A stretch of 64,000 nucleotides of DNA from contig OZ251245.1 in NCBI GenBank assembly GCA_965240325.2, positions 806,001-870,000 on the forward strand, written 5' to 3'. The notes beneath the pieces were generated by a model. It was given only the letters and a program-made list of their open reading frames with translations. It did no database searches and was not told the origin of the DNA. The translations under genes and the position numbers were made by a program. Shown here piece by piece: positions 31,378 through 39,699 of this stretch (the stretch's first letter is position 1; each line of letters begins with the position of its first letter). Origin of the DNA: Rebecca billardiae RCC1528 (Eukaryota; Haptophyta).

Positions 31378-32937
31378 ATGGCGCCAGAAATCACGGTGGG
31401 CTCCGCCGCAAACTCGCCGTCGCGAGTCAATGCGCTCGCAATGCGCGGCGTCGACGTCGCCGCGCAGCGGCAGGGCAACTCGCACCGCACGTGCTGCGAC
31501 GAGACGCGCGGCTGCTTTGGCGGCGAGGAGCAGGCGTTGGTCACGTTCTCGGAGTCTGGGCACGTGGCGAAGTACGACATCGGCCGGCTGTACCGCTTCG
31601 GCTTCCTCTTCTTCCGCCGCGGCACGGCGTTCGATGACCCGTTCATCTGGCTGCAGCTGCTGCTCATCCTCGCCGTCGCCACCGCGATCGCCGCGTGCTT
31701 TGCCCTCGCGCAGGTGCCCGAGGAGGCGGCGCGGCAGTACGCAGAGCGGCTGCGCGCCATCGCCTTGTCGATGCAGGGGCTCTCCGCTTTCTTCCTCGGC
31801 CTCTTCGTCAGCCTCGTGATCGGCACGTGGAAGGAGGTGCGGTACGGCACGCTCGGCCGCTTCTTTGCGGCCGCCATCAGCATCGCCGTGGTCATCGGCC
31901 AGGCGTTCCCCGGGCACGAGGCGCGGGTCAAGGCGCTGCGCATGCGCGTGATGCGGTACCTCCTGCTCACCTTCTCGCTCATGTGCATGGAGGCCCGCTC
32001 CGACGTGCGCCTCCCCGAGCTGCTCGAGGCGAAGCTCGTCACCGTGAGTGAGGTCGCCCTGCTGCAGAGCGCGCCGGTGAAGGCAGAGGCTGTGATGAGC
32101 TGGCTCGCCGCCCTCGTCCTCGCCGCCCAGAACGCCGGCATCGGCTCGTTCGTCGATCGCAAGATCCTGCTCGAGGAGGTGTGCCTCGTGCGAGGGATGG
32201 TCGCCGAGGCGCACATGTACGTCAGCTCGCAGCTGCCACTGCCGTACACCAACCTGATCGCGATGGTCGTGAAGCTCACGCTGATCGTCGAGACGATCCG
32301 AGGCGGCGCCGAGCTGTACGTGGCGAGCCTGACGGACTACTGGGACGCGCTGAACACGGGGCTGATGCTGATACTGTTCGGCGTGGTGTACCAGGGCTGC
32401 CTCAACCTGCACCTCGTGCTCTCCAACCCGTTCGGCTACGACGCCGCCGACTTCCCGCAGTCGAAGCTCTTCCGCGACCTCGCCGCGTCCGTGCACACGC
32501 AGCTCGCCTCGCCCACGCTCAGCGCGGGCCTCGCCGCCGAGATCACGGCGGGCGAGGAGCCGATCCCGATGACGCCCGCGTCGAACCCGGCGAAGATGCC
32601 CGGCGTGTTCTCGCGCCATCGCAGCGGCAGCGAGCGCCTGTGGGAGGCCATCGCCGCGCAGGAGCACATGGCAAGACGCGACACGGAGCCTGGCAGCGAC
32701 GGCGGCCCAGCTGCAGCGAGTGCAGGGAGCGCCGCCACGGCGGGCGCCAGTGCTGCCGCACCAGCCCCGATGACGCTGCAGGTGCCGGACGCGCAGCTGG
32801 GCTGGCCCGCGTCGCTGCAGACGCCGGACTCACCGCCCCGCCGGCCAAAGCGCAGGTCGCGTTGGAGCAGTGGCGCGCGCTCGCGACGCAGCAGTGGCGG
32901 CGGGTCTGGCGGTCGCGGCAGCGCGGCCCGTGAATAA
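31378..32937 (+). CDS. Bestrophin-like anion channel, copy B
   Basis: 519 residues, single exon, inverted paralogue of copy A. The N-terminal 110 or so residues and the segment from GGAELYVASL to AAQEHM are virtually identical to copy A, while the middle (about residues 120-305) has diverged (IGTWKEVRYGTLGRFF versus IRTWKEVRYLTLAQFL). It has the same four hydrophobic segments and the NPFGYDAADFP motif near residue 350. The C-terminal tail differs, ending in an Arg/Ser-rich stretch. The frame is open upstream with an ATG as early as 31141, but the paralogue alignment favours 31378. The calcium-clasp position has Tyr and Ala in place of acidic residues, so calcium gating may be changed. Confidence 0.7.
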   Translation: MAPEITVGSAANSPSRVNALAMRGVDVAAQRQGNSHRTCCDETRGCFGGEEQALVTFSESGHVAKYDIGRLYRFGFLFFRRGTAFDDPFIWLQLLLILAVATAIAACFALAQVPEEAARQYAERLRAIALSMQGLSAFFLGLFVSLVIGTWKEVRYGTLGRFFAAAISIAVVIGQAFPGHEARVKALRMRVMRYLLLTFSLMCMEARSDVRLPELLEAKLVTVSEVALLQSAPVKAEAVMSWLAALVLAAQNAGIGSFVDRKILLEEVCLVRGMVAEAHMYVSSQLPLPYTNLIAMVVKLTLIVETIRGGAELYVASLTDYWDALNTGLMLILFGVVYQGCLNLHLVLSNPFGYDAADFPQSKLFRDLAASVHTQLASPTLSAGLAAEITAGEEPIPMTPASNPAKMPGVFSRHRSGSERLWEAIAAQEHMARRDTEPGSDGGPAAASAGSAATAGASAAAPAPMTLQVPDAQLGWPASLQTPDSPPRRPKRRSRWSSGARSRRSSGGGSGGRGSAARE

Positions 32938-33086
32938 TTATATCACGAATCACGATCAGCCTCGCGCACCGATCTGGTAATCGCGACTGCTGCTGACTAC
33001 TGCTTCAACGATATATATATATATATATATATATATTCGTTATATATATATAGACATTATATTATAATATATTATATTATTATTAG
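32938..33086. repeat. (TA)n tract and left flank of a transposable element
   Basis: A TA tract near 33010-33055 is followed by TATTATTATTAG. The last seven bases, TTATTAG at 33080-33086, recur immediately after the element at 35023-35029. Confidence 0.85.
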
Positions 33087-35022
33087 TAGCCTGGTCCAAA
33101 CGCACTGGAGCACTTTCGGGGATTTTATCGCCAAATGAATGCGGGCCCCTAGGCGCGCGCCCACACCCGGAAACAGCGTAGCAAATGGGCCCAGCCCGGG
33201 CGGAGCAAAAGTTTCGGCCTAAAAATCGCATCCGCGGCCCGTCGTGAGCGTGCGCGCGCGCGCCGCGGACAACTACGGACACATAGAGAATCGTCAGTCT
33301 GAATGTGGGTAAGTACTTAGCCGAAATGAGCCCAAACGCACGAACTTACTTATTGGCGTACGTCGAGGCGAACATGAACCTTGGTACAGGCCATTAGGAT
33401 GGGCTCTGGTCTGTGCGCAAGTGGCCGTACTCAACTACTGCAAGATTGACTATATTACCCATTTGTACCCGCATAATATGGGAAATTTACCCGCATAAAT
33501 ATGCGTTCTGAGTCTGTGTAATTAAATGCCAGTATGTCGTTACATATTCGCCATAGGTGGGTAGCTGTCCCAGGCTGCACGATTAGTGCGGCGCTCGGGG
33601 TGCAGTGGTCGGACGAGGCTCCGCCTGGCCTTCCGCGCACTCCTGCAGACAAGAAGGGGGCCGGACTCCCACCCGGCCAGGCGTGCGACAGTCGGTCAGG
33701 TGCTGGACCTGGTCTGGAGACCATCTCCTGCGTGGCGACTGGCCGATGTGCGGCACAACGCGCGCCGCCGTGAGCCACACGGCAGGTTCGCAACGGATCC
33801 GGATCGCGTGTCCATGGCGGCGTGCATCGAGTCATTCAAGCTGTCAAGTCGCGTGCCACGCCCGCCCTTTCACTTGGGGCATCCGTACTGCCTACAACGA
33901 CGACATGTGCGTCCTTAGACGAGGCATAATCGCGGTTCTAGCTGCTCGTCCAAGGGTCAGATCGCACGTCCTTGCTCGCCCGACAGCCTCAACGGCGGAC
34001 TGATGTGATCCGCGGGTGACGATGCGACCGCTTCGAGTGCGCCTACGGCCACCACCGGGGTGGGGATCGTTCATGGGCACCCTCCGCGTGCCATGACATG
34101 CTCTGGCCGTGCGTGGTGACTTGACCCACCGCACGTAAACGGGGAAGACACCCGAGCACGTGCTTCCGAGCCACCCGAATGGCACAATGTGCCACCCATG
34201 GACACCAAACACGTGCCAAAGCGCGAGCCTTGCGTGCTGGAGTAGCCGCACGACACCAAGGAAGACGTACGAGCGCTCTCAACCATCTTCAAGCGACGAC
34301 TCCGTCGACTCTGCCTCGCAGACCGCGGTACGATCCTCGACCTTGTGCTCGCAGCAAAGGCCACGACGGTAAAGCAGCACCCAGGGGATGGGAGTCAGCC
34401 GGCAGCCACTACAATGTAACTGTACATACCCAGCCCCGCAAGGCGAGCCGTCCTGATCGCCCCCAGCCCGTCATACAGCTCCACGAGAAGCACAAATCGA
34501 CTGCCGCCGCCTTGGGCGACCCATGCGCAAACGTGACGGGACTGGCCGGATGAAGCGTTGGCGATGCGCAGCGCGCCCAACGCTGGTGGTGGCATCGAGT
34601 ACATGCTAGGGGTAGGCGGTGCCCCATGCGAGCCGTCGCGTGCCGCGCATATTCCCGGAGGTGCCCCTTCTCGAAGGCGCAGCGCAACCCAGCAGCTGAG
34701 CGTTCGACGCGCGCCGTCGGGCGAGAAGTCGACCTGGCGACGGACCGCGGGCGGCGGAAGCAACGCAGACATGTCGCTTAAGGTGTGCACGCACACCGCC
34801 GGGGCACCCGAACGATGTGTCCAGCACTACACCTGACATGAGGCGGCGCAGTCGTCCAGTCGAGGCTCTCGAGCCCCTTCCGACCTCGTCGCGGCGAGCC
34901 GTCGGACGGCCGGTGGCGATTTTTGACGAGCGCGACGAGCGACGAGAAAAATCGGGAGAAATGAGGCGCCCAAAATCCGAAAAAGGCTTTTTCAGTGGCG
35001 AAAATCGGGATGGACCAGGCTA
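33087..35022. mobile_element. 1.9-kb DNA element with 12-bp TIRs and 7-bp TSD
   Basis: The left end TAGCCTGGTCCA (33087-33098) is perfectly inverted at 35011-35022. The element is flanked on both sides by TTATTAG (33080-33086 and 35023-35029), a direct duplication. This is the signature of cut-and-paste transposition. Inside, no frame encodes a recognisable transposase. One minus-strand block near 34420-34500 reads LVELYDGLGAIRTARLAGLG, faintly like an SAM-binding motif, but it is short and surrounded by stops. The element is therefore non-autonomous or decayed. Neither superfamily nor relatives can be named from the ends alone. Confidence 0.7.
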
Positions 35023-35171
35023 TTATTAGCGCGCGTCTGATATTCGCGATCGGCGATACGATTGTCAGTCGTCCGGCGGCTATATAGTATATATATATAT
35101 ATATACTACGTACGACGTAGTACGACGAGATCGTCGCGATATATGATACCCTCGTCATCGTCATTTCATCA

Positions 35172-36248
35172 TCATACCGCCTGCTTATAGTATGGCCTAT
35201 CGCGTGGGACTCGGCATAGCTTTGCGTACGCCCGCGCAAACGCGTCGCGGTAGGCTCCCTCGTCTCGCGCGTACACGGTCACCCACCGCCGCAGGCCAGC
35301 GTCGACGACGAGGGCGACGTCGGTCGGGATGAAGAAGGCCTCACCGCGCTCGATATCGCGCGCGTACCACCGCAGGAGCGCCCGGAAGTACTCGTTCGAG
35401 AAGCGGTCGACGGACGAGGTGACGAACGGCGGCCGGTTCGGCGCGGCCTCCAGGCACGCGGGCGTGAGCTTGCGGAGGCACTCGCGAGGCATCCCCACCA
35501 GTGACGGATGGCGGCCCAGGCCGTGCACGCCGCTCAGCGCCACAAAGTCGCGCTCGCCGAGGCCGAGGCGGGCGAAGTACCGCCGCAACCCCACCGAGCT
35601 CAGACCCGCGTCCGGCAGCGTGCTCGTCACACCGTCGCGCGGCTCCGTGGCGCGGATCGGCCGAGCGAGGGTCTCGGGGTCGGCTGAGGACGCGTCGCGG
35701 CGGCCGAGCTCGACGGCGATGTGAGGCCCTCCGGCGGCCTCGACCGCTTCGGCGCCGGCGAGCGCGATGGCGTCCGCGAGGCTGAGCGAGGGCGCCAGCG
35801 CCCCACGCGCCTCCTCCACCGCCGCCAACGGCACGCGCAGCCGGAGATTGGCCGGGCGGTCGAGCTCAAAGCGGATGCTGCCGTTCGGTCCGCCGTCCGA
35901 GCCGTCGCGCGTGGCCGCGTCGTGGAAGGCGAGGCGGACGAAGGCGGCGGCGAGCTCGGGCTGGGCAAGGACGACCTCGCGCACGCGCTCACGGAGGCGC
36001 GATTCCCATTCGCGCGCGTCCGGAGATGGCGTGGCGTGCGTCGCGCGCACGCTGGCGCCGAGTGCATGCGCCGCGAGCACGCCGGCGCTGCCACGCACAA
36101 ACAGCGCACGGGTGGCGGGTGCGGCGGTGCTGACGAGCGAGCGAGCTGCCCCAGCAGTTCCGAGTGCCAGAACGAGCGCCAACGATACGGATGCCCACCG
36201 CGAACGGCAAGGATGCCCGCCCTGGACGGCGCGGCTCGCGGCCGGCAT
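35172..36248 (-). CDS. Class I haem peroxidase (ascorbate-peroxidase-like), probably organellar
   Basis: 358 residues. The distal haem pocket is AFVRLAFHDAATRDGSDGGPNG (Arg and His109). The GRRDA motif and LSGVHGLGRHPS (proximal His near 242) are followed by DRFSNEYFRALLRWY and FIPTDVALVVDAGLRRWV, then FARAYAKL. This is the full class I plant peroxidase fold, closest in style to ascorbate peroxidases and TL29-like proteins, which remove hydrogen peroxide in plastids. The N-terminus has a hydrophobic segment SVSLALVLALGTAGAA followed by a basic Ser/Thr-rich stretch, as in a two-part plastid signal. ATG 36248 is the first ATG in frame. The start is only 73 bp from the divergent kinesin-like gene, suggesting a shared promoter. 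Confidence 0.8.
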   Translation of the reverse strand: MPAASRAVQGGHPCRSRWASVSLALVLALGTAGAARSLVSTAAPATRALFVRGSAGVLAAHALGASVRATHATPSPDAREWESRLRERVREVVLAQPELAAAFVRLAFHDAATRDGSDGGPNGSIRFELDRPANLRLRVPLAAVEEARGALAPSLSLADAIALAGAEAVEAAGGPHIAVELGRRDASSADPETLARPIRATEPRDGVTSTLPDAGLSSVGLRRYFARLGLGERDFVALSGVHGLGRHPSLVGMPRECLRKLTPACLEAAPNRPPFVTSSVDRFSNEYFRALLRWYARDIERGEAFFIPTDVALVVDAGLRRWVTVYARDEGAYRDAFARAYAKLCRVPRDRPYYKQAV

Positions 36249-36321
36249 CGTGCGGAGCGGCAAAGCACGAAAGCGGCAACGCTCCCGTCACGACTCCCGC
36301 GATGGCGGCACTCCCTTCGCC
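36249..36321. promoter_or_regulatory. 73-bp divergent gene spacer
   Basis: The peroxidase (minus) and the kinesin-like gene (plus) start 73 bp apart. The spacer is too short for two separate promoters and probably works in both directions. No TATA-like motif is visible. Confidence 0.5.
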
Positions 36322-39300
36322 ATGACCGGCGGCCACGCGGAGAAGATTGCCGTCGCCGCTCGCGTGCGCCCATGGCTGGACAGCGAGCGCGCCGCCGCGG
36401 ACACGAGCAGCGTCGAGCCCTCGATCACCATCTCCGCGCACGGCCGGCAGCTCGGCGTGCGCGGGCCGGACGCGTACGAACCGCGGCCGTTCGCAGTGGA
36501 CGCTGCGCTCGGTCCGCGCTCGACCGGCGCGCAGCTGTACGACGCGGTGGCACGCGGGCTCGTGGCGACGGTGCTCGACGGCGAAGACGCGGCGCTGATT
36601 GTCTACGGTGGCCGCGGCAGCGGGCGTACGCACTGCCTCCTCGGCGGCGAGGGCGAGGAGTGGGGGATCACCGCGCGGGCTGCGGAGGCGCTGCTGGCGC
36701 GCGCGGCTGCCGCTGGCGGCGACGGCTCGGACGTGTCGCTCGCCGTCTCGTGCCTCGAGGTGCGCGACGAGGCACTGCGCGACTTGCTCGAGCCGGACGC
36801 GCGCGCGCTCTTCGTCCGCGAGTCCGCCGCGCACGCCGCCCCCGCGGTGTTTGTTGACGGTCAGGCGCGGCGCGCGGTGCGCTCGGCGGCGGAGCTGCAG
36901 CTGCTGCTGCGCGCGGCCGAGGCGGTGCGCGCGGAGGGCCGCGGGCGGGCCGGGGCGCCGAGCGCGTCGGGCGCCCCGTCGCACGCCGTGTACGCGCTGC
37001 ACGTGCTCCCGCCAGCCACCTCCGCGCACGCAGGCCCGTGCACCCTCCAGCTCATCGATGTGGGCGCGGCAGCTTCTGTGGGCTCGGCGCCTGCGGGCGC
37101 CGCCTCCGACCGCGCGGCCCGACCGGCCGGCGTGGCCGAGGCGGCGGGCGCTTCAGGCGCGGCGGGCGCGCTGGCGGGCTCGGGCGTGGCGCCGAGTGGC
37201 GCGCAGTGGCGCGGCGCATCGGGTGGCGCGTGCGGCGCGGCGTCGAGCGCCGACGCTCCCGGGCCCAACGGCCGAGCGCTAGCGGCGGAGATGGCGTTGC
37301 GCTTAGCGCTGCGTGCGCTAAGCGAGGGCTCGGCGCCTGACTGGCACGCCTCGGTGCTCACGCGCGTGCTCCGGCCCACGCTCACCGGCGGCTGCCACGT
37401 GGGCTTGCTCCTCACCCTCAGCGCGGCGCAGCCCACGGCCGCGCTCGCAGCGTTGCGCTTTGGGCAGCTGGCGCAGGCTGCCGTGCGCGCGCCAACATGG
37501 CCGCTGCGCGCGCAGGGCGGCGCGTCTGCGGCGGCGGCGCGGACCGGCGGCGGCGCGACGGTGGTCGCTGCGGCCGCGGCGCTGGCCGCTCTGCGCGAGC
37601 ACGTGCGCTCTCTGCCACCGCCGCCCTCGCCGCCGCCGCGAGCACAAGCCGCGCCGGGCGGCGGCGGCGCTCGGCCGCTCGGCGCGCCGCGCAGCGCTTG
37701 GGCCCCCGAGCACGCGGACGCTGCCCTCGCGGCCGCGGCTGTGGCGCTTGCGCTCGGCGGCGGCGCGGCGTGGCACGCCGCCGCGGCGGCCCGCGCGCCC
37801 GCCGAGCCCACCCCGGCGTCCCAGAGCGCGCGCGGCGCAGGCGCAGACGCAGACGGCCGCGCCCTGCTCGGCGCGCTGAGTGCCGCCTCGGCTGCGCTCG
37901 AGTCTGAAAACGCGCAGCTGCGCCGCCGGAGGGCGGAGGCGGCGCAGAGGCTGGCGCGCGCGCGCGGCGCGGGCGCGGCGGCGCGCGCGCGCGGCGCGGC
38001 GGTGCGCGCCGAGCTCGGCGAGGCGCGCGCCGCGCTGGCGCGCGCAGAGGCGGCACTCGGTGCGCACAACGCCGCCGCGCCGCTGCGCGACGGCGCGCGC
38101 GTTCGCGCGCGCGAGGCCGAGGCCGCGCGCGCGCGCGCGCGCGAGACGGCGGAGGCCGCGGCGCGCGCGCTTCGTCAGGTCTCGGCTGAGGGCATGCAGA
38201 TTCGTGCGGCCAAGGCGGCGCTCGAGCGCGCGCGCGAAGAGGCTGCCGCCGCGCGCGCGCGGCGCGACGCGGCGACGCGCGCGCTGTGCTCCGCATCGGA
38301 GCCACCGCTCCCAGCAAGCTCGGCCGCGGGCGGCGGCGGCCGCGGCGCCCTCGCGCCCTCAGGCGCCGGCGCGGGCGTGGGCATGCCGGCAGGTGCTGCG
38401 CCGGAGGCGGGCGAGACGCTGGCGGCACTGGCGCGCGCGGACGGGCGCTGTGCCGCCGCGCTCGAGCATGCGGCGCGCGCGAGCACCCTCGCCGCCTCAT
38501 GCGCCGCCGAGTGCCGCGCGGCGCGCGCGCTCGGCCGCGCGCACGCCGACGCGCGCGCCGCCGCCGAGCGCGCGCGCTGGGCAGCCGAGGCGTGGCCGCG
38601 CGGCGCGGCGGCGGGCGGCGCGCCGGTACTGAGCGGCACGCCGCGGGGCTCGGAGGAGGATCAGCAGCCGGCGCACGCTCGCGCGGCGGTTGCGCGGGCC
38701 GCCTCCGCGGCGGACTCGGCGGCGGTCGCCCTGGAGGGCGCGCGCGCCGCCGCGGACGGCGCGGAAGCCGGCGCGCGCGCCGCGGCCGCGGCTGCTGACG
38801 TGGCCGCCCGCCGCTTGGCGGCGGAGGGCACGCGCGGGCGCAGTGGCGAGACCGCCGCCGCGTCCGCGGCGCGCGCCCGACTCCTCGCCGCAGACGGCGC
38901 GCGCGCCGCGGCGGAGGCGGCCGCGCGCGAGCACGAGCGCGCGGCGGCGCATCGTGCCGCACGCGACACTCTGCACCGCCGGTCTGCAGTGGAGCTCGCG
39001 GCACTGACCTCGGCGCTGGAGAGCGCGCGCGACGCGCTGCGTGAGGCCGAGGCACAGCTGGACACGAGCGCGCTCGGGCGCGGAGGCGATGGCGGCGGCG
39101 GTGATGCGCCGCCGCGCCTGGCCGGCCCCACGGCCGCGGCTGTGCGCGCCTCGGCCGCGGAGCGCGCCGCGCGCATTGCGCAGGCTTCGCTCGAGGCGGC
39201 GCGCGCCGCGCGCGACGAGGCCGCCGCCGAGCTGCGCGGCGCGGCCGCCGTCGCCAGCGGCCCCAGCGAGCACAGCGCGCCGACGGCGGTGGACGGCGCC

Positions 39301-39519
39301 GCCGCGCGTGGCGGCGTCTCCGCCGACCTCGCCGCTGCGCCCGATGCGGAGGGCGCGCGCTGGGCTGCCGCCGCGCGAAGCAGCGCCGCGGCCGCGCGGG
39401 AGGCGGAGCTGCGCCGCGTGCGCGCGCGGCAGCGCGCCAAGGCGGAGGCGGAGGCGGCGCGGCTCGCAGAGCGGCTGCGCGCGCGCGCCGGCAGCGCTGA
39501 GCCCGAGCCTGTCGAGTGA
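36322..39519 (+). CDS. Degenerate kinesin-like motor with Ala-rich coiled coil
   Basis: 1065 residues, no clear intron. The first 330 follow a kinesin motor: KIAVAARVRPW start, TGAQLYDAVARGLVATVLDGEDAALIVYGG, a P-loop reading YGGRGSGRTHCLLGG (kinesin GQTGSGKT), LAVSCLEVRDEALRDLLEP, SHAVYALHV at the switch I position, and LQLIDVGAA at switch II (kinesin LVDLAGSE). The P-loop Lys is Arg102, and switch II lacks the Ser-Glu end, so ATP turnover is doubtful. From residue 480 on there is a very Ala/Arg/Glu-rich region with coiled-coil periodicity (for example ALESENAQLRRRRAEAAQRLARAR, EARAALARAEAALG). It could be a microtubule-associated scaffold. The upstream open frame to 35767 lies over the peroxidase gene, so ATG 36322 is used. 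Confidence 0.65.
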   Translation: MTGGHAEKIAVAARVRPWLDSERAAADTSSVEPSITISAHGRQLGVRGPDAYEPRPFAVDAALGPRSTGAQLYDAVARGLVATVLDGEDAALIVYGGRGSGRTHCLLGGEGEEWGITARAAEALLARAAAAGGDGSDVSLAVSCLEVRDEALRDLLEPDARALFVRESAAHAAPAVFVDGQARRAVRSAAELQLLLRAAEAVRAEGRGRAGAPSASGAPSHAVYALHVLPPATSAHAGPCTLQLIDVGAAASVGSAPAGAASDRAARPAGVAEAAGASGAAGALAGSGVAPSGAQWRGASGGACGAASSADAPGPNGRALAAEMALRLALRALSEGSAPDWHASVLTRVLRPTLTGGCHVGLLLTLSAAQPTAALAALRFGQLAQAAVRAPTWPLRAQGGASAAAARTGGGATVVAAAAALAALREHVRSLPPPPSPPPRAQAAPGGGGARPLGAPRSAWAPEHADAALAAAAVALALGGGAAWHAAAAARAPAEPTPASQSARGAGADADGRALLGALSAASAALESENAQLRRRRAEAAQRLARARGAGAAARARGAAVRAELGEARAALARAEAALGAHNAAAPLRDGARVRAREAEAARARARETAEAAARALRQVSAEGMQIRAAKAALERAREEAAAARARRDAATRALCSASEPPLPASSAAGGGGRGALAPSGAGAGVGMPAGAAPEAGETLAALARADGRCAAALEHAARASTLAASCAAECRAARALGRAHADARAAAERARWAAEAWPRGAAAGGAPVLSGTPRGSEEDQQPAHARAAVARAASAADSAAVALEGARAAADGAEAGARAAAAAADVAARRLAAEGTRGRSGETAAASAARARLLAADGARAAAEAAAREHERAAAHRAARDTLHRRSAVELAALTSALESARDALREAEAQLDTSALGRGGDGGGGDAPPRLAGPTAAAVRASAAERAARIAQASLEAARAARDEAAAELRGAAAVASGPSEHSAPTAVDGAAARGGVSADLAAAPDAEGARWAAAARSSAAAAREAELRRVRARQRAKAEAEAARLAERLRARAGSAEPEPVE

Positions 39520-39699
39520 GAGCGGACGCCGTGATGCGAGCAGGTCGCGTGCAGCGGGACGAGGTGTCGACGCGGCCGCGCAGCCGGAATTTCGGAGAGA
39601 CCGCCAAATTGCCTCCTCAACAAAATAACGTGGCCTCCGCCCTCCCTGTAGGCAGCCCCTCCGCTGGGCGGGCCGCGAGGCTGCGGGCACCGCGCGGGC

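Noticed and set aside
34395-34796. Possible DNA methyltransferase fragment (LVELYDGLGAIRTARLAGLG) on the minus strand
   Set aside because: Only one weak motif, no following catalytic motif and stops nearby; kept only as a remark inside the 33-kb element.
37418-39607. A 729-codon minus-strand open frame opposite the kinesin-like coiled coil
   Set aside because: Almost pure Arg/Ala/Pro, a typical shadow of GCG codons; no motif.
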